DNA of 64,000 nucleotides from Cytobacillus oceanisediminis 2691 (GCF_007678455.1 NZ_VEEP01000001.1:310001-374000); one strand, 5' to 3'; numbered from the stretch's first letter, positions 42,511 to 51,018 are shown. The notes: generated by a model from the sequence alone, not told the origin. Program-made: numbers and translations.

Positions 42511-43111
42511 ACTAGAAGATAGCTTCAGGAATCTAAACCAGATACCTAGGTCGGAAATTCAAAAAAGGAAAACCTATAATACTATCCTCCAAAATGGAAA
42601 GCCAGGAAGACAGCTGAACTACATAGTAAAACACTGGACAGGCAGTTTCCTGACATTTGTGATGGTCCTAGCCTGTGCAGCATTCCTTTTTACGGAAGTC
42701 CAAACTCCAGCATATGATGGCCAAACTGCTTCTAATCCGGCACAAGTCTTGGCGACAAGCGCTCCTGTCATAACGTATCTCACCAAATCGGATTCGGGTG
42801 ACCTTTTTAATCTGCACTCGAACCTGACTAGAAAAGGAGTGACCATTATTGATGATCCTTCCTGGATGGAGACACTGAATAGGACTCTCAATGGGCAAAG
42901 CAGCGTAAAGGAGGTCAAATCCCTGGATCAAGCGTATGATATATTGGTGATTTATGAAAACCGGAAGCCGGATAAATGCAAATTATGGATTGACGGTGAT
43001 AAGGTTTATATCAAAAAGATTAAAGAACAACGTATATACAAAATTGAAAAAGATAAGTCGGAAAAAGTCATTGCGATGATCAGAGACATGGAAGAACAGG
43101 TTCAGTTTTGA
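42494..43111 (+). CDS. Probable anti-sigma factor of the adjacent ECF sigma
   Basis: The 205-residue protein has a cytoplasmic N-terminal region of about 45 residues (FELEDSFRNLNQIPRSEIQK), one membrane helix (GSFLTFVMVLACAAFLF, about residues 50-66) and an extracytoplasmic domain of about 135 residues. This one-pass layout, with a start (TTG 42494) inside the sigma gene, is typical of sigma/anti-sigma pairs and implies translational coupling. The outer domain shows no family I know. No zinc HxxxCxxC motif is seen in the N-terminal part. Confidence 0.72.
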   Translation: MRKSFELEDSFRNLNQIPRSEIQKRKTYNTILQNGKPGRQLNYIVKHWTGSFLTFVMVLACAAFLFTEVQTPAYDGQTASNPAQVLATSAPVITYLTKSDSGDLFNLHSNLTRKGVTIIDDPSWMETLNRTLNGQSSVKEVKSLDQAYDILVIYENRKPDKCKLWIDGDKVYIKKIKEQRIYKIEKDKSEKVIAMIRDMEEQVQF

Positions 43112-43246
43112 GCCTGTTTTTTATTTTTTGATGATCCTTTTGTCTTATATTTAAAAAAATATCGAAAAAAAGTTTAGAGACCCGAAAAAGGTGGTAAAAG
43201 TGAGGTTGTACTTATTAATCAACTTGAATATACAGGAGGATCAGAG

Positions 43247-44539
43247 ATGAAGAGAGGTCTAGCATTACTTATTGCAGCAACCATGCTTATCGGCTTGCTG
43301 GCTGGATGCTCAGGGGAGCAGAGCGGAGAAGCAGAAAAAACGAAAGACGGGAAAGTCATTGTTGATTTCTGGACATTCTGGGGATCAGAAACACGTCGTC
43401 CGATCATCGAAAAAATCATTGATGATTACAACAAGTCCCAGGACAAAGTTTTTGTGAAGCACACATTCCTGCCATGGGGTGATATTTGGACAAAGAACCT
43501 TGCATCCGTTGCTGCAGGAAATCCAGCAGATGTCATCGTTAATGATATCAATACTGTTGCCCAGCGTGCTGAAAACAAGCAGGTTGAGGATTTAAGCAAG
43601 TATGTTGATGATTCATTCAAGCAGCAGTTTTATCCTCATCTTTGGGATACAGTCGAACATGAAGGAAATACATACGCAGTACCATTCAATACTGATACGC
43701 GTCTTCTTTTTTATAACAAAAAAGCTTTCAAAGAAGCTGGACTTGATCCAAACAAGCCACCAGCAACCTGGGCTGAACTTGAAGAATATGCTCAAAAATT
43801 AGATGTGAAAAATGGCGATAAATATGATCGCGTTGGATTCTATCCGCTGTGGGGAAGTGTCGGCGCTTCCAGCTGGATGACGAACGCAGATGATGGCAAA
43901 GGCTTCATTGAGGATGGAGAGCTGGCAATCAACACTCCGAAAAAAGTGGAAGCACTAAATTGGATTCTTGATTGGAAAGAGCGTCTTGGTGAAAGTACAG
44001 TACAGGCTTTCCAGGCAGAATTCGGCAGTGAACAGTCAAATCCTTTCATCGCAGGAAAAGTTGCGATGTGGGTTGATGTAGGCACATTCTATACACAATT
44101 ACGTGATTATGGTCAGGATGTTGAATTTGGCGTTGCACCAATTCCAGCCAAAGAAGCAGGAGCGGGGAATTGGGCAGAAGGCGGCGGTTTCGTCGTTGAA
44201 GTACCAAAAGGTTCCAAGCATCCAAAAGAAGCCATGGACTTTATTAAATATTTGACAGATGTTGAGGCCCAGAAATATTGGGCTGTCAAAAACTATGACA
44301 ATGTAGCGAATATTGAAGCAGCTGAAGCAGCTCTGGAAGAACTCGAAGGGCCGGATAAAATGGTTTATGAAGCTTCAGTCAAAAATCTGGAACAAACAAA
44401 GATGTTCCCGGTACCTGTTGAGTATCCAGATTATCAGAGCAGATTGAACCCGCACATCGACAATGCCTTATTAGGAAAAACAGCTCCTGAAAAAGCATTG
44501 AAGCAAGCGGAAGAAGATATTGAAAAAATGAAGAAGTAA
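43247..44539 (+). CDS. Sugar ABC transporter, substrate-binding lipoprotein
   Basis: The 430-residue protein has a lipoprotein signal (KRGLALLIAATMLIGL, lipobox LAGC) and the family 1 solute-binding fold: VDFWTFWGSETRRPIIEKII, DVIVNDINTVAQRAENKQ, YAVPFNTDTRLLFYNKKAF and a C-terminal helix pair. Such proteins bind oligosaccharides, often maltose-type or other disaccharides. The sugar is not decided. GGAGGATC precedes the ATG. Two permease genes follow after a hairpin. No ATPase gene is in the operon. Confidence 0.9.
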   Translation: MKRGLALLIAATMLIGLLAGCSGEQSGEAEKTKDGKVIVDFWTFWGSETRRPIIEKIIDDYNKSQDKVFVKHTFLPWGDIWTKNLASVAAGNPADVIVNDINTVAQRAENKQVEDLSKYVDDSFKQQFYPHLWDTVEHEGNTYAVPFNTDTRLLFYNKKAFKEAGLDPNKPPATWAELEEYAQKLDVKNGDKYDRVGFYPLWGSVGASSWMTNADDGKGFIEDGELAINTPKKVEALNWILDWKERLGESTVQAFQAEFGSEQSNPFIAGKVAMWVDVGTFYTQLRDYGQDVEFGVAPIPAKEAGAGNWAEGGGFVVEVPKGSKHPKEAMDFIKYLTDVEAQKYWAVKNYDNVANIEAAEAALEELEGPDKMVYEASVKNLEQTKMFPVPVEYPDYQSRLNPHIDNALLGKTAPEKALKQAEEDIEKMKK

Positions 44540-44545
44540 TGTAAG

Positions 44546-44579
44546 AAAAAGAGAAGGCGCATTCCGCCCTTCTCTTTTT
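44546..44579 (+). terminator. Partial terminator between binding protein and permeases
   Basis: AAAAAGAGAAGG and CCTTCTCTTTTT pair as a long stem with CGCATTCCGC as internal part. It lies 7 bases after the binding-protein stop and about 97 before the first permease, and likely lowers permease expression relative to the binding protein. Confidence 0.8.
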
Positions 44580-44675
44580 GATAAGGTTCTTTTGTCAAAA
44601 TACTAAAAAGATGGTTGAATTATTTTTTCTGAATTATCGTTTTCATTTATATGCAACAAGGGGGTTTAGGAAAGT

Positions 44676-45668
44676 ATGAAGTCATCGGAAAGTACAATAG
44701 TGCACACAAAAGCTGGGTCAAAAGTAATAAGTGAACGTAAAGCTGCCGCAGCAACCCAACGTAAGGGCCTCAGCAAGAAAGCGAAAGATAATCTGGCTGG
44801 TTACTTATTCATTTCCCCATGGATCATAGGATTTCTCGGGCTGACTCTGGGCCCATTGCTGTTCAGTCTGGCAGCAAGTTTCACAGATTACAATATTACC
44901 TCGAAAATGAATTTCATCGGTTTGGAAAACTATAAACGCATGTTTACAATGGACGATTTATTCCGCACTTCTCTTTTTAATACCATTTATTATGTTGTTT
45001 TCTCGGTACCATTGACCACTGCGGGAGCGATTATTCTGGCCGTCCTGCTGAATCAGAAGATCAAGGGGATGAAGTTTTTCCGGACAATCTATTATCTTCC
45101 GGCGGTCTTATCCGGTGTAGCAGTCTACTTTCTCTGGATGCAGCTTTTGAGTCCTTCGACTGGCCTTGTGAACACAATGCTCGGCTGGTTCGGCATTGAT
45201 GGGCCGGCCTGGCTGTTTGATCCTGAATGGACCAAGCCTGCATTGTTATTGATGAAAATGTGGAGTGTTGGCGGAGGAATGCTATTATACCTGGCCATCA
45301 TGCAAGGGGTATCGCCTCAAATGTATGAGGCGGCAGACATTGAGGGAGCTTCGCCATGGCAAAAGTTTTATCATATCACATTGCCAATGATTTCTCCGAT
45401 CATCTTTTTTGATGTCATCACAAGTACCATTGGTGCTTTCCAAATCTTCCAGGAAGCATATGTAATGACCGAAAACGGAAGTGGCGGCCCTGGAAATTCC
45501 CTATTATTCTATAATCTGCATATGTGGAACAACGCCTTTGAGATTTTTAACATGGGTTATGCGTCCGCAATGGCATGGCTGTTGTTCATCATTGTAATGA
45601 TCCTGACGGCAGTGAATATGAAGCTCGGGAAAAGATGGGTGCATTATGAAGGGGGTGACGGCAAATGA
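44676..45668 (+). CDS. Sugar ABC transporter permease (MalF/UgpA type)
   Basis: The 330-residue protein has a hydrophilic N-terminal extension of about 40 residues, then six membrane helices beginning LAGYLFISPWIIGFLGLTLG. The family motif YEAADIEGASPWQKFYHITL (EAA loop) lies near residues 219-238. It pairs with the next permease to form the channel of an oligosaccharide importer. The ATG follows TTTAGGAAAG. The next gene overlaps its stop by 4 bases (ATGA), so the two are translationally coupled. Confidence 0.9.
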   Translation: MKSSESTIVHTKAGSKVISERKAAAATQRKGLSKKAKDNLAGYLFISPWIIGFLGLTLGPLLFSLAASFTDYNITSKMNFIGLENYKRMFTMDDLFRTSLFNTIYYVVFSVPLTTAGAIILAVLLNQKIKGMKFFRTIYYLPAVLSGVAVYFLWMQLLSPSTGLVNTMLGWFGIDGPAWLFDPEWTKPALLLMKMWSVGGGMLLYLAIMQGVSPQMYEAADIEGASPWQKFYHITLPMISPIIFFDVITSTIGAFQIFQEAYVMTENGSGGPGNSLLFYNLHMWNNAFEIFNMGYASAMAWLLFIIVMILTAVNMKLGKRWVHYEGGDGK

Positions 45669-46534
45669 GTTCAACGACAGCCCCAAAATTTCATGAGACT
45701 AAGAAGTTCAAAGATAGGGTAAGACATACATTTGTGACGCTGTTGCTGATTGCCGGCAGTACGCTGATTTTACTGCCATTATGGTGGATGATCTCGACAT
45801 CATTGAAATCACCTGCTGAGATTGCGCAATATCCCCCGACGTTTTTTCCTGAGGAGTTCAATTTCAACAATTATATCGAGGCCTGGCAGACTGCGCCTTT
45901 CACTCGTTGGGCTTTGAATACTCTTTTCCTTGCGACCGTCGGAACCATCGGAAGTGTAGTTGTTAACTCATTGGTGGCTTATGGCTTTGCGAAAATTAAA
46001 TTCAGGGGCAGGAATGCTTTATTTGTACTGGTTCTCTCAACCATGCTTATCCCCGGATTTGTGACGATGGTGCCGCAATATATCCTTTTTTCAAAACTTG
46101 GCTGGGTGAACACATACTTGCCTTTGCTCGTTCCAGCATTTCTTGGCAGTGCTTTTTTCATATTCCTGCTCCGCCAGTTCATGATGGGGATTCCGAATGA
46201 ACTGATCGAGGCGGCCGTACTTGATGGAGCGGGCCATTTGCAGATCTGGTGGCATATCATGCTGCCACTGACAAAGCCCGCTTTGATTACTGTAGCAATT
46301 TTCTCTTTCAATGGTGCATGGAATGACCTGTTGGGACCACTGCTGTACATCAATGATGAAAGCATGTACACCTTGCAGATTGGTCTGCAAACCTTCAAAG
46401 GTACTGTCCAGACGCAGTGGCATTATTTGATGGCAATGTCTGTCACGGTATTGCTGCCAGTTATTCTGTTATTCTTCTTTTTCCAAAAGTACTTCATAGA
46501 AGGCTCGAATATCTCATCCGGAACAAAGGGATGA
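45665..46534 (+). CDS. Sugar ABC transporter permease (MalG/UgpE type)
   Basis: The 289-residue protein has six membrane helices and the EAA loop ELIEAAVLDGAGHLQIWWHI near residues 179-198, followed by MLPLTKPALITVAIFSFNGA, the classical MalG-type block. It starts at the ATGA overlap with the upstream permease, with AAGGGGGTG ahead. The operon ends here in a strong terminator with no ATP-binding gene, so a shared MsmX-like ATPase elsewhere must energise it. Confidence 0.9.
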   Translation: MSSTTAPKFHETKKFKDRVRHTFVTLLLIAGSTLILLPLWWMISTSLKSPAEIAQYPPTFFPEEFNFNNYIEAWQTAPFTRWALNTLFLATVGTIGSVVVNSLVAYGFAKIKFRGRNALFVLVLSTMLIPGFVTMVPQYILFSKLGWVNTYLPLLVPAFLGSAFFIFLLRQFMMGIPNELIEAAVLDGAGHLQIWWHIMLPLTKPALITVAIFSFNGAWNDLLGPLLYINDESMYTLQIGLQTFKGTVQTQWHYLMAMSVTVLLPVILLFFFFQKYFIEGSNISSGTKG

Positions 46535-46570
46535 AAAAAAGGATGCTGAAAAAATTCAGCATCCTTTTTT
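46534..46570. terminator. Bidirectional terminator
   Basis: AAAAAAAGGATGCTGAA and TTCAGCATCCTTTTTT form a 16-bp stem between the sugar permease gene and the minus-strand peptide gene. Confidence 0.92.
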
Positions 46571-46574
46571 GAGG

Positions 46575-46811
46575 TTAATTTGTTACCGGGCAGGTGGTTA
46601 GCCATACGCCAGAGACACAGGTTCTGTAACCATTATAGTAGGCATATTTTGTGCATTGCCAGCATGTATAGCCCTCAGGATTTATATCGGTCTTACTTTT
46701 ATAATCCTCTGTTGGACTGGTATTCCTGTTTGGATTTTGAGCAGAAGAGGCAATGACAGAACCAGAGAAAACAAGCAACAAAACAAAGGTCAACATGAAT
46801 AGCTTTTGCAT
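46575..46811 (-). CDS. Small secreted peptide with four cysteines
   Basis: The 78-residue product starts with a convincing signal peptide (QKLFMLTFVLLLVFSGSVIA, likely cut after ASSA near residue 24). The mature part is about 54 residues. It has a polar N-terminal half (NPNRNTSPTEDYKSKTDINP) and a Cys/Tyr/Trp-rich half with CWQC, then TC and TC (GYTCWQCTKYAYYNGYRTC, VSGVWLTTCPVTN). Two disulfides are likely. No family is recognised; an antimicrobial or signalling role is possible but unproven. AAGGGGGAAG precedes the ATG. No immunity or processing gene is next to it. Confidence 0.7.
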   Translation of the reverse strand: MQKLFMLTFVLLLVFSGSVIASSAQNPNRNTSPTEDYKSKTDINPEGYTCWQCTKYAYYNGYRTCVSGVWLTTCPVTN

Positions 46812-46959
46812 GATTCTTCCCCCTTATTTTTCAATAGCAGATAGTAAACTTTGTAAAAAATTTACTATTACTTTAAGGTACGGAATAGATGATTGGATTA
46901 GAATAGGACAAAATGTTTATTCGCCAAAAACCATCTTTTGTACCAGGAATTTTCCCAAG

Positions 46960-46984
46960 AAAAAAAGCCCGTAAAATTCGGGCT
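46960..46984 (-). terminator. Terminator overlapping the stop of the DUF1232 gene
   Basis: On the minus strand AGCCCG and CGGGCT pair around AATTTTA and are followed by TTTTTT. The stop codon lies at the base of the stem. Confidence 0.75.
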
Positions 46985-47435
46985 AGTTCAGAGTTGGCGT
47001 GTTGCTTTCATGTGGGGTCTCTTCTATGATGAGATGATTTGTACCCTGATTTTCCTTCCAGAGACTGAATTTTTCCAAATCGTTGGTGATTTGTTTCAGA
47101 ACAAATCCAATCACGGCAGCATCATCGACTATTCCAAGCCCAATCAGGAAGTCTGGTATAAAATCGATGGGAGATACAAAGTAAATGATTGCGGCAATGA
47201 TGGTCACTATTGATCCAGTCGGTATTTTTCGGTATTCTCCACGCCGCCAGGCTCCGACTAATTCGAACAAAAGCTGGAGGTTGTCCCAACTTTCAGCAAG
47301 GACCCCTTTGTTCTCATCAGCCTTTTTGCCTGCATCCTTTAAAAGAATATCCGTTTTTTCTGGCCGCTTGATATACTCTTTAGCTTTTGATTCAAATCTT
47401 TTATAGCCTTCTTCAAATTTTTTTGTACCTAACAT
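46983..47435 (-). CDS. DUF1232 (YkvA-type) membrane-associated protein
   Basis: The 150-residue protein has the DUF1232 core near residues 72-112: IPTGSIVTIIAAIIYFVSPI, DFIPDFLIGLGIVDDAAVIG. It is a helical hairpin with the signature SPIDxIPD. A charged helical N-terminal region precedes it. Function unknown; members are often linked to envelope or division processes. GGAAGGGTG precedes the ATG. It is monocistronic. Confidence 0.82.
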   Translation of the reverse strand: MLGTKKFEEGYKRFESKAKEYIKRPEKTDILLKDAGKKADENKGVLAESWDNLQLLFELVGAWRRGEYRKIPTGSIVTIIAAIIYFVSPIDFIPDFLIGLGIVDDAAVIGFVLKQITNDLEKFSLWKENQGTNHLIIEETPHESNTPTLN

Positions 47436-47601
47436 GAAAAAACACCCTTCCGTCTCAGTTTCATTATTTTATATTTTTACCCTTAGATAACGGTAATCAA
47501 AACAAAACTGTTATCTGGTAATATTTTTCACAAGCAGCTGTCATCTTGTGATGGCGGTTTTTATTACTGTTTTTGGGGAATGTAGAAGATGATTAAAATA
47601 A

Positions 47602-47630
47602 TTGACTTATCTTGTATATACAAGTACAAT
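47602..47630 (+). promoter_or_regulatory. Sigma-A promoter of the trehalose operon
   Basis: TTGACT (47602-47607), a 17-base spacer and TACAAT (47625-47630) form a strong sigma-A promoter. TreR operator 1 fills the spacer. Confidence 0.88.
47611..47624 (+). promoter_or_regulatory. TreR operator 1
   Basis: CTTGTATATACAAG is a perfect 14-bp palindrome containing the known TreR site TTGTATATACAA of B. subtilis. It lies between -35 and -10, so bound repressor would block RNA polymerase until trehalose-6-phosphate releases it. Confidence 0.88.
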
Positions 47631-47645
47631 GAGAGCGTAAACATG

Positions 47646-47657
47646 ATGTATATACAA
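47646..47657 (+). promoter_or_regulatory. TreR operator 2
   Basis: ATGTATATACAA matches TTGTATATACAA except for the first base. Its centre is 34 bp downstream of that of operator 1, just after the expected transcription start. The paired arrangement matches the B. subtilis tre operon. Confidence 0.82.
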
Positions 47658-47719
47658 GTGTTTTGGTTCAAAGCAATTTTTTTATATTAAATGAAAACGG
47701 TAACAGGAGGAGAGAAACT

Positions 47720-49126
47720 ATGGATCGCAAAGCAGTTGAACAAATTGTTGAGGCTGTGGGCGGCAAAGAGAATATCGCCGCGGCTACTCATTGTGTGACA
47801 AGGCTTCGTTTTGCTTTAAAGGATGAAGGAAAAGTGGACAAGGATCAGCTAGAGAATAATGACCTTGTAAAAGGGTCATTTTCTGCGAATGGTCAATACC
47901 AGGTAGTCATTGGCCAGGGTCTTGTCGATAAGGTATACGCTGAAATGGTAGCGATTACCGGAATAGGAGAAGCTTCAAAACAAGAAATCAAAGATGCGGC
48001 AGCGCAAAACTTGAATCCCCTGCAAAGGGCGATCAAGACACTTGCCGATATCTTCATTCCAATCCTGCCAGCGATCGTGACTGCTGGTTTATTGATGGGT
48101 ATCAATAATATCCTGACCGGAAAGAATATCTTCTTTGAAGGTAAGGCGTTAATTGATGTGTATACTGGCTGGGCTGATTTTGCCAGCATCATCAATTTAA
48201 TTGCCAATACTGCGTTCGTGTTCCTGCCTGGTTTGATTGGCTGGAGTGCGGTAAATAAATTTGGCGGAAGTCCGCTTCTTGGTATTGTATTGGGACTTAT
48301 GCTCGTCCACCCTGACCTGCTGAATGCATGGGGATACGGAGCAGCAAAAGAAATCCCTACATGGAATTTATTTGGACTGACTGTTGAGAAAGTTGGCTAT
48401 CAAGGACAAGTATTACCAGTATTGTTAGCTTCTTATGTACTTGCGAAAATGGAAATTTTCTTACGAAAGCGTATCCCTGATGCTTTTCAGTTGTTGACGG
48501 TAGCTCCGATTGCTTTATTGGTAACTGGTTTCCTGTCATTCATCGTGATAGGGCCGATTACTTTTGCGATTGGGAACCTGATTACAGACGGTGTTGTCGG
48601 AATTTTTGATGCAGCACCTGCACTTGGCGGTTTAATTTACGGCGGACTTTATGCACCGCTCGTTATCACTGGTATGCACCATACCTTCCTTGCGGTTGAC
48701 TTGCAGCTGATCGGATCAATTGGCGGAACATTCCTCTGGCCGATGGTTGCACTTTCAAACATCGCTCAGGGCTCGGCTGCTTTTGCAATGATGTTCGCTG
48801 AAAAAGATAATGAGAAATTAAAAGGTCTTTCCATGACTTCGGCCATTTCTGCATGGCTTGGAATTACCGAGCCTGCCATGTTCGGTGTGAATCTGCGCTA
48901 CAGATATCCATTCATTGCAGCAATCATCGGTTCTGCAATCGCGGGAATCGTCATCACGCTTCGTGGTGTTATGGCACCATCAATCGGTGTGGGAGGCCTG
49001 CCGGCATTCCTTTCAATCTTCACTGAATTCTGGGGTGTGTTCTTTATCGGAATGGGCATTGCGCTCGTTGTACCGTTTGTACTGACATTCATTATGGCAA
49101 AGACGAGAAAGAAAAAAGAAGCATAA
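47720..49126 (+). CDS. treP: PTS trehalose-specific EIIBC component
   Basis: The 468-residue protein has an N-terminal EIIB domain with the phosphorylated Cys25 in AATHCVTRLRF, followed from about residue 105 by an EIIC domain of about ten membrane helices (ADIFIPILPAIVTAGLLMG, GLYAPLVITGMHHTFLAVDL, ITEPAMFGVNLRYRYPF). There is no EIIA domain, so a glucose-type EIIA must be shared. It imports trehalose as the 6-phosphate. ATG 47720 follows CAGGAGGAG; the frame upstream lies in the operator region. TreA follows 38 bases later, and TreR sites precede it. Confidence 0.92.
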   Translation: MDRKAVEQIVEAVGGKENIAAATHCVTRLRFALKDEGKVDKDQLENNDLVKGSFSANGQYQVVIGQGLVDKVYAEMVAITGIGEASKQEIKDAAAQNLNPLQRAIKTLADIFIPILPAIVTAGLLMGINNILTGKNIFFEGKALIDVYTGWADFASIINLIANTAFVFLPGLIGWSAVNKFGGSPLLGIVLGLMLVHPDLLNAWGYGAAKEIPTWNLFGLTVEKVGYQGQVLPVLLASYVLAKMEIFLRKRIPDAFQLLTVAPIALLVTGFLSFIVIGPITFAIGNLITDGVVGIFDAAPALGGLIYGGLYAPLVITGMHHTFLAVDLQLIGSIGGTFLWPMVALSNIAQGSAAFAMMFAEKDNEKLKGLSMTSAISAWLGITEPAMFGVNLRYRYPFIAAIIGSAIAGIVITLRGVMAPSIGVGGLPAFLSIFTEFWGVFFIGMGIALVVPFVLTFIMAKTRKKKEA

Positions 49127-49164
49127 ACAGCTAGATTAATCCTGATGGAGGTGGAAGTTTTATC

Positions 49165-50850
49165 ATGACTGAACCATGGTGGAAAAAATCGGTTGTCTAT
49201 CAAATCTATCCAAAGAGTTTTTGTGATACGACCGGCAATGGAACAGGCGACCTTCCGGGGATTATCGCCAAACTTGATTATTTAAAAGAACTGGGTGTGG
49301 ATGTCATCTGGCTTACGCCAATCTATGATTCACCTCAGCGGGATAACGGTTACGATATTAAGGATTACTTCAAGATCTATGAGGAATACGGGACGATGGA
49401 AGAGTTCGATCGTCTTCTTGAAGAAGCACATAAACGCGGCATCAAGCTGATCATGGATATCGTTGTGAACCACTCATCAACTGAGCATGAGTGGTTCCAG
49501 GATGCAAGGAAATCCAAGGATAGTCCATACCGTAACTATTATATTTGGAAGGATCCAAAAGAGGATGGAAGTGCCCCGACCAATTGGGAGTCCAAATTTG
49601 GAGGAAATGCCTGGGAGTATGATGAGGCGACAGGACAATACTATCTTCATTTATTCGATGTGACCCAGGCTGATTTGAACTGGGAAAATGAACAGCTTCG
49701 TAATGAAGTTTATGAAATGATGCATTTCTGGTTCAAAAAAGGCGTTGATGGCTTCAGGCTTGATGTCATCAATCTGATCTCAAAGGACCAGGACTTCCCT
49801 GAAGATGACGGCTCGGTGCCTCCGGGAGACGGCCGTAAATTTTACACAGATGGCCCTCGAGTCCATGAGTATCTGCAGGAAATGAATCGAGAAGTATTCT
49901 CTAAATATGACAGCATGACGGTCGGCGAGATGTCTTCGACCACGATTGAGAACTGCATCAAATACTCGAATCCAGAGCGGAACGAATTGAGCATGACATT
50001 CAATTTCCATCATTTAAAGGTCGATTATGAAAACGGCGATAAATGGACACTGGCTGATTTCGACTTCCTCGCACTTAAGCGGATATTATCATTATGGCAA
50101 GAAGAAATGCATAAGGGCGGGGGATGGAATGCTCTGTTCTGGTGCAACCATGACCAGCCGCGTGTTGTTTCCCGTTATGGAAATGACGGTGAATACCACC
50201 GGGAATCTGCTAAAATGCTTGGGACTGCAATCCATATGATGCAAGGTACACCTTATATTTATCAAGGTGAAGAAATAGGCATGACCAATCCTTATTTTGA
50301 AAAAATTGAGGATTATCGAGATGTGGAATCCTTGAATATGTATAAAATCAAAAAAGAAGAAGGCATGCCTGAAGAGAAAATCCTAAAAATCCTGCAGAGC
50401 AAGTCACGTGATAATTCTCGGACGCCAGTTCAGTGGAATGCCGAGGAGCACGCCGGCTTCACAAAAGGGATTCCATGGATTGATGCAGCGAAAAATTATC
50501 AGAGTGTAAATGTTGAAAATGCGCTTGCAGATGAAAATTCAGTTTTCTATCATTATAAAAAGCTGATTCAACTACGAAAGCAATACGACATCATCACATA
50601 TGGTGATTACCAGCTGATTCTTGAAGAACATCCAGAACTTTTTGCATATGTCAGGAACGGACAGGATGAAAAGCTGCTTGTTGTGAACAATTTTTATGGT
50701 GTAGATACGGTGTTTGAATTGCCGAATACAGTGGAAACTGAGGGCTTTAAGGTAGAAATCCTGCTCTCTAACTATGCCGATTCGAGTAAAGATGTGTCAC
50801 GGGTCAAGCTTCGTCCGTACGAATCTGTAGTGTATCATTTAACGAAATAA
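49165..50850 (+). CDS. treA: Trehalose-6-phosphate hydrolase (phosphotrehalase, GH13)
   Basis: The 561-residue length equals B. subtilis TreA. GH13 catalytic regions are clear: DIVVNHSSTEH (region I), GFRLDVINLISKD with the nucleophile Asp (II), VGEMSST with the acid/base Glu (III) and WCNHDQPRVVSRYG with the transition-state Asp (IV). It cleaves trehalose-6-phosphate to glucose and glucose-6-phosphate in the cytosol. It is coupled to treP and shares the TreR-controlled promoter. No treR gene follows; a terminator and a 21-bp repeat array do. Confidence 0.92.
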   Translation: MTEPWWKKSVVYQIYPKSFCDTTGNGTGDLPGIIAKLDYLKELGVDVIWLTPIYDSPQRDNGYDIKDYFKIYEEYGTMEEFDRLLEEAHKRGIKLIMDIVVNHSSTEHEWFQDARKSKDSPYRNYYIWKDPKEDGSAPTNWESKFGGNAWEYDEATGQYYLHLFDVTQADLNWENEQLRNEVYEMMHFWFKKGVDGFRLDVINLISKDQDFPEDDGSVPPGDGRKFYTDGPRVHEYLQEMNREVFSKYDSMTVGEMSSTTIENCIKYSNPERNELSMTFNFHHLKVDYENGDKWTLADFDFLALKRILSLWQEEMHKGGGWNALFWCNHDQPRVVSRYGNDGEYHRESAKMLGTAIHMMQGTPYIYQGEEIGMTNPYFEKIEDYRDVESLNMYKIKKEEGMPEEKILKILQSKSRDNSRTPVQWNAEEHAGFTKGIPWIDAAKNYQSVNVENALADENSVFYHYKKLIQLRKQYDIITYGDYQLILEEHPELFAYVRNGQDEKLLVVNNFYGVDTVFELPNTVETEGFKVEILLSNYADSSKDVSRVKLRPYESVVYHLTK

Positions 50851-50857
50851 ATCATTT

Positions 50858-50887
50858 GTGGAGGCCTGAATGAGGCCTCCACTTTTT
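50858..50887 (+). terminator. Rho-independent terminator of the trehalose operon
   Basis: GTGGAGGCCT and AGGCCTCCAC form a perfect 10-bp stem around GAATG, then TTTTT. Confidence 0.9.
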
Positions 50888-50903
50888 CTGTTTATTGGAA
50901 AAT

Positions 50904-51018
50904 GTAGAGAATAAGGTCATTTTCGTAGAGATTAACCTGGAGTTCGTAGAGAATATGGTCGTAACCGTAGAGATAAACTGCAAAACTGTAGAGATTAGCG
51001 GCTAAAACGTAGAGATTG
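50904..51018. repeat. Tandem array 4: six units with an exact 21-bp period
   Basis: GTAGAGA begins at 50904, 50925, 50946, 50967, 50988 and 51009, each exactly 21 bases after the last. The 14 bases between copies are much less conserved (for example TTAACCTGGAGTTC, TATGGTCGTAACC-like). The array lies after the trehalose-operon terminator, in the 322-base gap before the YugN-like gene. No coding function is seen. Confidence 0.88.

Noticed and set aside
50904-51018. Array 4 as a series of regulator sites for the YugN-like gene
   Set aside because: Possible, but nothing in the sequence ties it to that promoter, so only the periodicity is reported.
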